The position numbers and the translations under genes are program-made. Positions 1 through 5,895 of a stretch of 6,043 nucleotides of DNA are shown here, piece after piece. How positions within the stretch are numbered: the stretch's first letter is position 1; each line of letters opens with the position of its first letter. The DNA lies in NCBI GenBank assembly GCA_903873545.1, contig CAIQPA010000640.1, positions 1 to 6,043 on the forward strand, read 5' to 3'. Origin of the DNA: an uncultured delta proteobacterium. GTDB lineage: Bacteria > Myxococcota_A > Bradymonadia > REDH01. The notes below the pieces were generated by a model. The model was not told where the DNA came from and did no database searches. It worked only from the letters and a program-made list of their open reading frames with translations.

Positions 1-51
1 ATCATCGGCGTCCTGACCGCCGACTTCGGCCCCCTAGCCACCGCGCCCTAA
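1..51 (+). CDS. C-terminal end of an unidentified gene (partial)
   Basis: The first frame is open from the window edge and reads 16 codons (IIGVLTADFGPLATAP) before a TAA stop at 49-51. Nearly every third position is G or C, as in the neighbouring genes, which suggests real coding sequence. Too little is visible to name a family, domain or function. The gene converges on the aspartic protease gene, whose stop codon lies 64 bases further on. With only 16 codons, a chance open stretch cannot be excluded. Confidence 0.45.
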   Translation: MIGVLTADFGPLATAP

Positions 52-80
52 GGGCGCCCTGGGCGCAGGCACAGACCTGC
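51..80. terminator. Candidate GC-rich hairpins between convergent gene ends
   Basis: Between the two convergent stops lie a perfect 10-bp palindrome AGGGCGCCCT (51-60) and a hairpin GCAGG-cacaga-CCTGC (65-80, 5-bp stem, 6-base loop). A third copy of the arm, GGCAGG at 97-102, can pair instead with CCTGCC at 76-81, so two structures exclude each other. There is no T-tract, so this is not a classical intrinsic terminator. A terminator role is inferred mainly from position. Confidence 0.3.
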
Positions 81-114
81 CCCTCCGCGGTCATCAGGCA
101 GGCCGCGCCCCCGC

Positions 115-786
115 TCACACGAGCACCAGCTCCGAACGGCGCGGGGCGTAGCCGACCGCGCACGACTGCAGCAGCTCGGCACCCACAATGCCCGAGCTTC
201 CGGTCATCGTCAGCGCCATCTGCACGAGCTGCGGTGCCGCGCCAAACCGCAGGGTAAACGCTCGGCCGCTGACCAGCATCGGCGCATGCACCGTCGCGGC
301 CGTGAAGGCCCCGAACATGGGCATGAAGTCGTTCACTGTGCCCGCATCGGGGAACCCTGTGGTGAGGCTGCGCTCGAGGTAGGATAGCTTGGCACCGGAG
401 TCGAAGAGCAACGAGACCGTCTGCCCCGCGACCTGCCCCGGCATGACGGGAACCGTCTGCACGAAGCGGAGCGGCACCCGGGTGCCGGCCACTGCGAGCC
501 GCTCGCGCGATGCGGTCGCGGTACCGTTCGGCAGGTCGAAGTGCCAGTCGAAGCAGGCGATGAAGTCATTGCCGAGCAGCCCGTCGACGGGACCTCCGAG
601 GAGGCTGGAGAGCGCGGAGGCGCTCAGCCCCGCGAGGCTCGTGGGCAGCGGCACCGAGATGCCGTCACAGGTCACCGCCCCGCCCTCGCCAAAGCTCATC
701 GGCGAACCGGTATCGAGCACGAAGCGCCGTGATCCAATAACCAGCAGCAGATGCTCCTGCTCCCACAACAGTGTCAGTCTTTCCAT
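115..786 (-). CDS. Retropepsin-like aspartic protease, two lobes in one chain
   Basis: Probable cytoplasmic aspartyl endopeptidase of 223 residues; substrate unknown. Two catalytic-type triads are visible: LDTGS at D25-T26-G27-S28, and FDSGA at D129-S130-G131. Each is followed by the hydrophobic-hydrophobic-Gly element that closes the active-site psi-loop in this fold: LLGNDF (about 70-75) in lobe 1 and IVGAELL (about 200-206) in lobe 2. The protein therefore looks like a fused retropepsin dimer, with lobes of roughly 100 and 120 residues, shorter than pepsins (about 320 or more). No signal peptide, membrane segment or propeptide is seen. The start is ATG at 786, preceded by a weak purine-rich GGGGGACGAG. 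It is divergent from the nuclease-like gene and convergent with the gene at the left edge. Ser replacing Thr in the second triad is tolerated in the family. Activity is likely but unproven. Confidence 0.88.
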   Translation of the reverse strand: MERLTLLWEQEHLLLVIGSRRFVLDTGSPMSFGEGGAVTCDGISVPLPTSLAGLSASALSSLLGGPVDGLLGNDFIACFDWHFDLPNGTATASRERLAVAGTRVPLRFVQTVPVMPGQVAGQTVSLLFDSGAKLSYLERSLTTGFPDAGTVNDFMPMFGAFTAATVHAPMLVSGRAFTLRFGAAPQLVQMALTMTGSSGIVGAELLQSCAVGYAPRRSELVLV

Positions 787-872
787 CTCGTCCCCCGCCT
801 ACGTTGGCCTCGTCGTAGCGCGAGGCAGAGATGCGGTAGGCGCGAACGAGGCCGCTGCAATCTGAATTTGTA

Positions 873-900
873 TTGCCACGGCGGACGAATGGTGGACAAT
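873..900 (+). promoter_or_regulatory. Candidate sigma-70-type promoter for the nuclease-like gene
   Basis: TTGCCA (873-878) matches five of six bases of the -35 consensus. It is followed after 16 bases by GACAAT (895-900), which matches four of six -10 bases, including the A at position 2 and the final T. Transcription would start near 907, giving a leader of about 22 bases that includes the ribosome site GAGGCGGG (919-926). This is a motif match only; high-GC bacteria often deviate from this consensus. Confidence 0.35.
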
Positions 901-906
901 CGTCCG
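882..906. repeat. Inverted repeat CGGACGA-N11-TCGTCCG, possible operator
   Basis: Two perfect 7-base arms (882-888 and 900-906) are separated by 11 bases, with arm centres 18 bases apart. The right arm overlaps the last base of the candidate -10 element and the left arm lies in the promoter spacer. A dimeric regulator bound here would block the nuclease-like gene. A 7-bp repeat of this kind is not rare by chance in GC-rich DNA, so the regulatory reading is tentative. Confidence 0.35.
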
Positions 907-928
907 GCACCAAACAGCGAGGCGGGCA

Positions 929-2368
929 ATGGCGACCAAGAAGAAGGCAAACGAAGATTCCGCAGAGACCAAAGCGGCCCTCGCGACCATTGATTCTGCG
1001 GACGAGGAAAATGGCTCATTGGACGATGGCGACGGGGCCGACGCAGGCGGCGCGCCGTTCCAGCTCTCGGTGGAGATTGGGCGGCCAGACCTCACCCGAT
1101 GGCTCCGAAACATCGTGCCGGAAAATCTCGCCTTTGAGGTGGAGCGCACGCTCGCCATCGGCAACCAGGTAGTCACCTTGATGCGCGCCTCGTCGGGCCA
1201 GGAGGAGATGGACCGGATGTTCAAGCCGGTTGTCGACAAGATGCAGACGGTCGAAGGGCTGCTGGAGCGGCTGGTTACCGCCTCAGACAAATCGCAGCGC
1301 AAGGGCGAGCTTGGCGAACGGCTCGTCATGGGTCAGCTCTCGCATGCCTTTCCGAACGACACCTTTGAGCAGACAGGGACGCAAACAGCGCAGGCCGATA
1401 TTCATGCGACGCTGGCGCTCCCCGACGACAGACGGGAAACAGCCCTCGTCGAGGTGAAACTCTACACCAATCCCGTGCCGACGAAGGAGATTGAGAAGTT
1501 CCGGCGCGATCTCTTGGAACGCAAGCAACGCTTCGGGCTCTTCGTCTCGCTGACCTCGAGCATCCCAAACATGACGGGGCTCTTCAAAATCGAAGAGACG
1601 ACCGACTACACCGCCATCTACATCCCGCACGCAGGGGGAGATGGTTGGGGCGTCATCCGCGGCATCATGCTGCTGCGCTCCATGATGACATTGCGTGCGC
1701 AGCAGCGCTCCGTTCGCCTCTACGACGCCCGTGCGTTGGAACGGTCGTGGGAACGCATCGGCGAAGAGCTCCGCCTGTTCGAGACCACGCTCGGCTCGCT
1801 CAAGCAGCTGCAGACCTCCCTCTTGGATAGCCGCACTGCGGTGCTTCGATCGCTCGACGACGTGGCCTCAAAGGTACGGACTGCAGAGGGCGACCTGTCG
1901 CGCAGCCTCGACAACCTGCAGGCCCTCATCACCGCGGAGTTCCAGCACCTTCCATCTGCCGGGGTGCCCACCCTGCCCGCATTCCTCTCGCCCGATGCCT
2001 CCAGGACGGTGTTTGTCCTACTGGCCGAGAAGAACCCGAAGTTGAGCGATGTCTATCATCGGGTGCTCACGGAGGTGGAGGCACGGAACCTCCCTGTCTC
2101 GCTGACCGATGAGAACATCCTGGATGTCTGGCTGGGCAGCGAACGGATCGTGTCGGTCGTTACGGGTTCGACAAAGAGCCCCAAGGTCGACATCAACCTC
2201 TACCCTGGCACTCGCCGGATCGCCTTCGTGCCCGGAACGATTTTCGCCATCAAGAACGGCGTCCTGACGATGCAGTTTGCACCGGCCGGCAAGAATGATG
2301 CGAAAGAGCGCGAGGCTCAGTTCGAGGTCATGGCCGATCTCATTTCCCAGCTCGCAGTGCCGCAGTAG
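929..2368 (+). CDS. PD-(D/E)XK nuclease-like protein with coiled coil
   Basis: A 479-residue soluble protein. Residues 1-42 are charged and probably disordered. A helix at about 92-120 precedes a restriction-endonuclease-like domain (about 124-235). In it, KGELGE (K125-E130) forms the entry helix, D157 lies in QADIHATL, and E175-V176-K177 lie in LVEVKLY, giving the D...ExK catalytic layout. A following helix (TKEIEKFRRDL, about 185-195) and the strand FGLFVSL complete the pattern. These features suggest a metal-dependent DNA nuclease with an intact active site. Residues about 250-341 form a long coiled coil. About 345-479 is a mixed alpha/beta domain I do not recognise. The order differs from RmuC, whose coiled coil comes first. 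Start: ATG at 929 with GAGGCGGG just upstream. It is transcribed alone and converges on the J-domain gene. A role in DNA repair or defence is inference. Confidence 0.9.
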   Translation: MATKKKANEDSAETKAALATIDSADEENGSLDDGDGADAGGAPFQLSVEIGRPDLTRWLRNIVPENLAFEVERTLAIGNQVVTLMRASSGQEEMDRMFKPVVDKMQTVEGLLERLVTASDKSQRKGELGERLVMGQLSHAFPNDTFEQTGTQTAQADIHATLALPDDRRETALVEVKLYTNPVPTKEIEKFRRDLLERKQRFGLFVSLTSSIPNMTGLFKIEETTDYTAIYIPHAGGDGWGVIRGIMLLRSMMTLRAQQRSVRLYDARALERSWERIGEELRLFETTLGSLKQLQTSLLDSRTAVLRSLDDVASKVRTAEGDLSRSLDNLQALITAEFQHLPSAGVPTLPAFLSPDASRTVFVLLAEKNPKLSDVYHRVLTEVEARNLPVSLTDENILDVWLGSERIVSVVTGSTKSPKVDINLYPGTRRIAFVPGTIFAIKNGVLTMQFAPAGKNDAKEREAQFEVMADLISQLAVPQ

Positions 2369-2424
2369 CAAACCGCCGCTGACTTGCTGGAGGTTCTGAA
2401 ACCGCGGCGCGTCTGAACCTGCTT

Positions 2425-2444
2425 GCAGGCTGCTTGGCGCCTGC
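2425..2444. terminator. Candidate bidirectional hairpin between convergent genes
   Basis: The 82-bp gap between the nuclease-like stop (2368) and the J-domain stop (2451) holds GCAGGC-tgcttggc-GCCTGC, a 6-bp all-but-one G/C stem with an 8-base loop. It can form on either strand. A second arm CCTGC at 2418-2422 can compete for pairing. No T-tract follows on either side. Position between two convergent stops is the main support for a terminator. Confidence 0.35.
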
Positions 2445-2450
2445 GCCCCC

Positions 2451-3380
2451 TCACCGCCGCTGCTGCGGCCGCGGGGCCAGCACCAGCGCGAAGCTCGGCG
2501 CCTCGCGGAGCCTGCGAAAGGCTGCGTCGAGCTCGGCCATGCGATGATAGATGAGCGAAAAGATGATGAGGTAGGAGAGCAGGCTCGCGAACCCCGTGAT
2601 GATGCAGAGGGCGCCAAAGAAAACAGTGCCGCCATCGTGGCTGTCGACCATCATGGCACCGACCAGCCAGAAGCCGACGATCACCAGCCAGAAGGTGGCG
2701 TGGAAGGTTACGGTGGCTCGTCCGGTTACCGCTACGCCGCGAAAGATGCTGTCTGCGCTCGAGACGTACGACTCACGGGCGGCCTCCCATAGCTCTCCAA
2801 CCTTCTTGAGCAATCCGACGACTGCGGCCCCGCCGAGAATCCAGCCCGCCACAGGGATGGCAACGGTGGCCGAGCCCGCAACAAAGATGGCACCGGCGAC
2901 GAGCGCCGCAATCAGGCCGAAGAGCACCGCCATGCCCCCCGCGACGAAGCAGGCAAAGAGGGTGATACCGGCCGCCTGAAGACCGACCGTGAAGGCCGAG
3001 CTCACCGCCGTCATCGCGTTGAAGTAGGCATGCTGGTTCGTCGCAAATGCCTCCCATTCCGCCCGGTAGTCGGGCCCCTCCGGTTGGCCTGAGGGGCGTT
3101 CTTGACGGGGACGAGCGGCCGACCCTCCGCTGGCTGCAGCCGCCTGACCGCCCCCGTCCACCTGCTCCTCTAGGGCTTGCAGGCAGAGGTCGCGCGCCGC
3201 CACGAGTTCCAGGAACTTCGGATGCGCCGCGGCCTTGTCTGCCTCACTCCGAAACTTATCCGGATGTAGTTCCTTCGCTGCGTCGCGGAAGGCTCTGATC
3301 ACGGTCGGTTTGTCGGGACGGCCCGTAATCTTCAACAGGCGCAAGGCTTCTTGAACCTGCTTCGGATCGGTCTCAAACAT
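2451..3380 (-). CDS. Membrane-anchored J-domain (DnaJ-like) protein
   Basis: Probable Hsp70/DnaK co-chaperone of 309 residues, fixed in the inner membrane. The N-terminal J domain spans about residues 9-70 and carries the signature H39-P40-D41 in KELHPDKF, the motif needed to stimulate Hsp70 ATPase. A Gly/Ala/Pro/Arg-rich linker (about 74-105) follows. The C-terminal two thirds are strongly hydrophobic: a block of two to three segments at about 125-193, then about 226-246 and 252-277, so four or five membrane spans. It lacks the zinc-finger and substrate-binding domains of true DnaJ, so it is a specialised type III (class C) J protein. The start is ATG at 3380 after GAAGGGGG. It lies 44 bases downstream of the kinase gene on the same strand and is probably the last gene of that operon. 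Its client is unknown; the kinase or another membrane component is a reasonable guess. Confidence 0.9.
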   Translation of the reverse strand: MFETDPKQVQEALRLLKITGRPDKPTVIRAFRDAAKELHPDKFRSEADKAAAHPKFLELVAARDLCLQALEEQVDGGGQAAAASGGSAARPRQERPSGQPEGPDYRAEWEAFATNQHAYFNAMTAVSSAFTVGLQAAGITLFACFVAGGMAVLFGLIAALVAGAIFVAGSATVAIPVAGWILGGAAVVGLLKKVGELWEAARESYVSSADSIFRGVAVTGRATVTFHATFWLVIVGFWLVGAMMVDSHDGGTVFFGALCIITGFASLLSYLIIFSLIYHRMAELDAAFRRLREAPSFALVLAPRPQQRR

Positions 3381-3424
3381 GTTGCCCCCTTCGTCGCTCT
3401 GCCCCGAACCGCTGCCGCAGTCGC

Positions 3425-4972
3425 TCAGCTCGGACCATCCTCGATGCTCGACGAAAGGCTCGTCGGGGCTTCACTGGCGCTCCAGGTCATCTCGGTTCGA
3501 GCGCCGAGCCGCTCGCCGAGCACCTCGTTGCTTGCCCGGATGGCCCCATCAAACAACCGCACCCAGACGCCCACGCCGTGGCTCCCTTCGCCCATGCGGT
3601 TGGCCTCTTTGCTCGAGGGAATCGGCTCCACATAGACCTTCGAAAGGAGGTCTGCAGGGAAGCCGCCGGCGGAGTCCCAGACCACGAGCTGCATCGTTAC
3701 GCCGCCTGCTGATGGAACGACATCGAGGCTGATGCGACAGAAGAGCTGTTCGCGGGGTATCGTCGCGCCACTTCGACGAGCCTCTCGCTGCGCAACGCTG
3801 AGCTGACGGATGGAGTTATCCAGCACCGTGCGCACGATCATGCGAAGCCACGGCAGAGGCGGACCGATACGGAGCGCATTCGAGGCGCTGGAGGTGTCGC
3901 CACCGAGCGCTAAGGTGACTGCGAAGCCCGACTTGGAGCGGATCTCCGTCTCTGCCGTCAGGAAGCCGACGACCTCCTCTACCGTCGCGGGCTCGATGCC
4001 AGCTACCTGGTGGATCACGTCATCCACAACCCGAACAAAGGTCCGACCGGCCTCCTCCCAGGCGCGCTGAAGTTCTCCGTCGACGGAGACGCCTTCGGCA
4101 TCCGGCTCCTGTCCGACCGTCAGCGCAGCGCGTGGCCGGAGGTAGGCGTTGGCGAGCTCGTGCCGCGCGTGCCGCAGCACGCCGCGGGGGTCGAGCGCTT
4201 CGATCTGGGCCGTGTTCCGCGCTACGTGGGCGGCGTCTGCTGCGAAGTTGCTGAGCCCTCGCAGCACGGCACGCATCTGGCGGGCCTCCCGCCGAGCAAC
4301 CGCAACCTCCAGTTCGCGCGACTGCGCCACCCGCCGTGCGGCACGGAACCAGAGCTCAAGGATCGCGAAGACGAGCATCCAGATGACGATCAAGGGCACC
4401 CAGAACATCACCGACCGCAGGATCTTTCGGGACGCGTCATACTTCTTCCAGCCGTCGCGGTGCAGGTCGGCAACCGACAGGGTGAAGGCCCGTACGAAAG
4501 CATCTCGGTAGGCTGGTCGATTGTCGCTCGATGCGTAGAAATCGACGGCCTCGAGCGCACCCTTGCCAACCTTGGCGCGGGTCTCAATGAGCTCGCGCGT
4601 CGTATCGTATCGGCCGTTCTTCACCGAGAAGTCCGGGCAGGCGATCGGCGGGTGGAAGGTCAGCGCGAAGATGCCTGGATGGGAGGTCCAGATGTTCTTC
4701 AGCGCGTCGCAGTTCACCGGACGGCCTGCGGCTAAGTCCTGCTCCACCATCTTCGCGACCGTCATGCGGGTAGCGCGCTGCTGGTTCTCGATGATGAGTC
4801 TCATGGAGTCGTAGTGCGTCACCCAGTTGAGCGGGTAGAGGAGCAGCGCGGCGACGAGGAAGGCCACGACCCAGGCGATGGCAAGACGCAGGCGCTTTCC
4901 CGTGCGCGAGATTCGGGCACTGACCCAATCCACTGGGCCAGCGAAGAAGTTTCGCTCCGTCGCGCTGCTCAT
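3425..4972 (-). CDS. Membrane sensor histidine-kinase-like protein, degenerate H-box
   Basis: A 515-residue sensor. Membrane segments at about 29-50 and 187-207 flank an extracytoplasmic domain (about 51-186) with two cysteines, C88 and C112, that could form a disulfide. A coiled coil (about 208-240) leads to FAADAAHVARNTA. This closely resembles the canonical H-box context FAADAAHELRTPL, with H249 in place, but the acidic residue and Pro after it are lost. A second candidate is H271-E272. The GHKL ATPase domain (about 345-500) shows an N-box-like D385-N386, a G1-like D433-S-A-G-G437 and a G2-like GEGSHGVGV (461-469). No HAMP domain is evident. The ATG overlaps the regulator's stop as ATGA (4972-4969), with GAGGA four bases upstream, so the pair is translationally coupled. 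It may be an active kinase, a phosphatase or a pseudokinase that controls the regulator. Confidence 0.9.
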   Translation of the reverse strand: MSSATERNFFAGPVDWVSARISRTGKRLRLAIAWVVAFLVAALLLYPLNWVTHYDSMRLIIENQQRATRMTVAKMVEQDLAAGRPVNCDALKNIWTSHPGIFALTFHPPIACPDFSVKNGRYDTTRELIETRAKVGKGALEAVDFYASSDNRPAYRDAFVRAFTLSVADLHRDGWKKYDASRKILRSVMFWVPLIVIWMLVFAILELWFRAARRVAQSRELEVAVARREARQMRAVLRGLSNFAADAAHVARNTAQIEALDPRGVLRHARHELANAYLRPRAALTVGQEPDAEGVSVDGELQRAWEEAGRTFVRVVDDVIHQVAGIEPATVEEVVGFLTAETEIRSKSGFAVTLALGGDTSSASNALRIGPPLPWLRMIVRTVLDNSIRQLSVAQREARRSGATIPREQLFCRISLDVVPSAGGVTMQLVVWDSAGGFPADLLSKVYVEPIPSSKEANRMGEGSHGVGVWVRLFDGAIRASNEVLGERLGARTEMTWSASEAPTSLSSSIEDGPS

Positions 4973-5805
4973 CGCATCCTCGCCCGAAGGACATCGACGT
5001 AGGCACTGCTGGTGTGCTCATGTTGGTCGGTGACGCCGAGAATGCGGAACTTGCCCGACGGCTCGCCAAGGACGAACACGCGAGAGGCGCCAGAGCAACG
5101 GATCTCGCTCACGCCCTGAACGCCGTGATATACGCGCGGCCTGTTGCCGGGTGTGAGCTGATTGGCATCGATGCGGCGGAGCGTGCAGAAGAGCTCCTGA
5201 GAGGCGTTGCTGTCGAGCGCCTCTGCAAGCGCGAGCGGATGAAACGCGAGGTTCGGGTAGACAAGCGAAAGCAACCCCCGCTCCTCCTTGCTGACGGGCG
5301 TCGCGCGGCCCGCCTTCTGCTCCGACCACTGCTGTCGCGCCAAACGCAACGCGTCGCGATGCGCCTTTCGTTCAGCCACCACATCGGTGCTGAGCTGCAG
5401 AAACACCTTTCGGATGAGCTGATCGCGCGACACCGGCTTCTGGAGATAGTCCATCGGCGCATAGCGCGACGCGATTTCGACCTGCTCATCGTCCACGGTT
5501 CCAGAGACCAACCAGACGAAGAGATCAGGGCGCAGCTCCCGAAGGTCGGGCAGGATATCGATGCCCGTCTCACCACCGCCCGTCTGCTCGAACCGGACGT
5601 CTAGCAACAGCAGGTCGATCGCATTCGGAGCGTCTTCGAGGAAGTAATCGAGCACCGCAGACGCCCGATCAAATGTGATTGTGGCGATCGTCATGCCGGG
5701 GAATCGCCGCTGGAACTCAACCTCCACAGAGGCGCGAATCATCTCCCGAATCTCGGGCTCGTCGTCTGCAATACCAATGACAAAGTCTGGATGCTGCACG
5801 CTCAT
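4969..5805 (-). CDS. Response regulator with RelE/HigB-like C-terminal domain
   Basis: A 278-residue cytoplasmic regulator. The receiver domain (about 8-135) has all expected residues: acidic pair D14-D15, phosphoacceptor D69 in LLLLDVRF, S101/T103 in LVSGT, and K123 in LQKP. A charged helical linker (about 140-168) follows. Residues about 176-278 contain no helix-turn-helix, GGDEF or other usual output. The segment GVSEIRCSGASRVFVL, then GKFRILGVTDQHEHTS and a final helix, resembles the core of RelE/HigB (Gp49-type) toxins: ElR strand, RvfY strand, hydrophobic strand, KKTxKTP and C-terminal helix. The usual Lys-Lys is replaced by His-x-His (H262, H264), so activity is uncertain. ATG at 5805 is preferred because of GAGGGGAAG just upstream; a TTG at 5880 would add only an Arg-rich tail. 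It is the first gene of the cluster and is coupled to the kinase by ATGA. The receiver call is firm; the toxin-like domain is inferred from pattern. Confidence 0.93.
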   Translation of the reverse strand: MSVQHPDFVIGIADDEPEIREMIRASVEVEFQRRFPGMTIATITFDRASAVLDYFLEDAPNAIDLLLLDVRFEQTGGGETGIDILPDLRELRPDLFVWLVSGTVDDEQVEIASRYAPMDYLQKPVSRDQLIRKVFLQLSTDVVAERKAHRDALRLARQQWSEQKAGRATPVSKEERGLLSLVYPNLAFHPLALAEALDSNASQELFCTLRRIDANQLTPGNRPRVYHGVQGVSEIRCSGASRVFVLGEPSGKFRILGVTDQHEHTSSAYVDVLRARMR

Positions 5806-5809
5806 GATT

Positions 5810-5818
5810 CTTCCCCTC
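5810..5818 (-). promoter_or_regulatory. Ribosome binding site deciding the regulator start
   Basis: GAGGGGAAG on the minus strand ends four bases before the ATG at 5805, at workable Shine-Dalgarno spacing. It supports this ATG over the upstream in-frame TTG at 5880, whose extra 25 residues are Arg/Gly-rich and precede the first receiver strand by too much. Confidence 0.65.
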
Positions 5819-5851
5819 TCTCGTGTTGCTCGCCGGCGACGATGCAGAAGG

Positions 5852-5880
5852 CGGATACCACCGCGCAGGCAGCCTGCCAA
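5852..5880 (-). promoter_or_regulatory. Candidate promoter of the regulator-kinase-J operon
   Basis: On the minus strand TTGGCA (5880-5875) matches five of six -35 bases. TATCCG (5857-5852), after a 17-base spacer, matches three of six -10 bases. Transcription would begin near 5845, giving a leader of about 40 bases. The weak -10 suggests activator dependence or an alternative sigma factor, or that the match is accidental. Confidence 0.28.
5865..5877. repeat. Perfect dyad GCAGGCAGCCTGC: operator or terminator stem
   Basis: Two 5-base arms, GCAGG and CCTGC, flank three bases; the dyad is perfect around a single central base. It lies 18 bases beyond the stop of the upstream partial gene, where a terminator would sit. 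It also lies within the spacer and the end of the -35 element of the candidate operon promoter, where an operator would sit. The sequence does not decide between these. The same arms recur in the other gene-end gaps. Confidence 0.4.
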
Positions 5881-5895
5881 CGGAATCGAGCTCCC

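Larger units (their letters stand above)
787..928. promoter_or_regulatory. Divergent intergenic region, protease / nuclease-like gene
   Basis: This 142-bp gap separates two divergent start codons, so it should hold both promoters. An AT-richer island at 861-875 stands out from the GC-rich surroundings. On the protease side, an inverted repeat GCCTCG-N8-CGAGGC (807-826) would fall in that gene's leader, and CGAGGC recurs at 847-852. I could not find a convincing -35/-10 pair for the protease strand. The nuclease-side promoter and the larger inverted repeat are listed separately. Confidence 0.6.

Noticed and set aside
389..865. 158-codon plus-strand open frame over the protease gene and divergent gap
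   Set aside because: It is the complement of the protease frame, is Ser/Pro/Arg-rich, and would run through the divergent promoter region.
799..1329. 176-codon minus-strand open frame over the start of the nuclease-like gene
   Set aside because: It is Ser/Arg-rich low-complexity translation antisense to a gene with clear nuclease motifs.
2418..2429. CCTGC-TT-GCAGG as a stand-alone hairpin
   Set aside because: A two-base loop is too tight. The overlapping 6-bp stem at 2425-2444 is the better structure.
4010..4735. 241-codon plus-strand open frame antisense to the kinase gene
   Set aside because: It lies wholly inside the well-supported kinase gene on the opposite strand. Its translation shows no domain, and long antisense frames are expected in GC-rich coding DNA.
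5014..5604. 196-codon plus-strand open frame antisense to the response regulator
   Set aside because: The opposite strand encodes a complete receiver domain with all key residues. The antisense product is Arg/Glu-rich and has no recognisable pattern.
5806..5880. TTG-initiated N-terminal extension of the response regulator (25 residues)
   Set aside because: The extension is Arg/Gly-rich, is unlike a receiver N-terminus, covers the intergenic dyad, and the ATG at 5805 has a good ribosome site.
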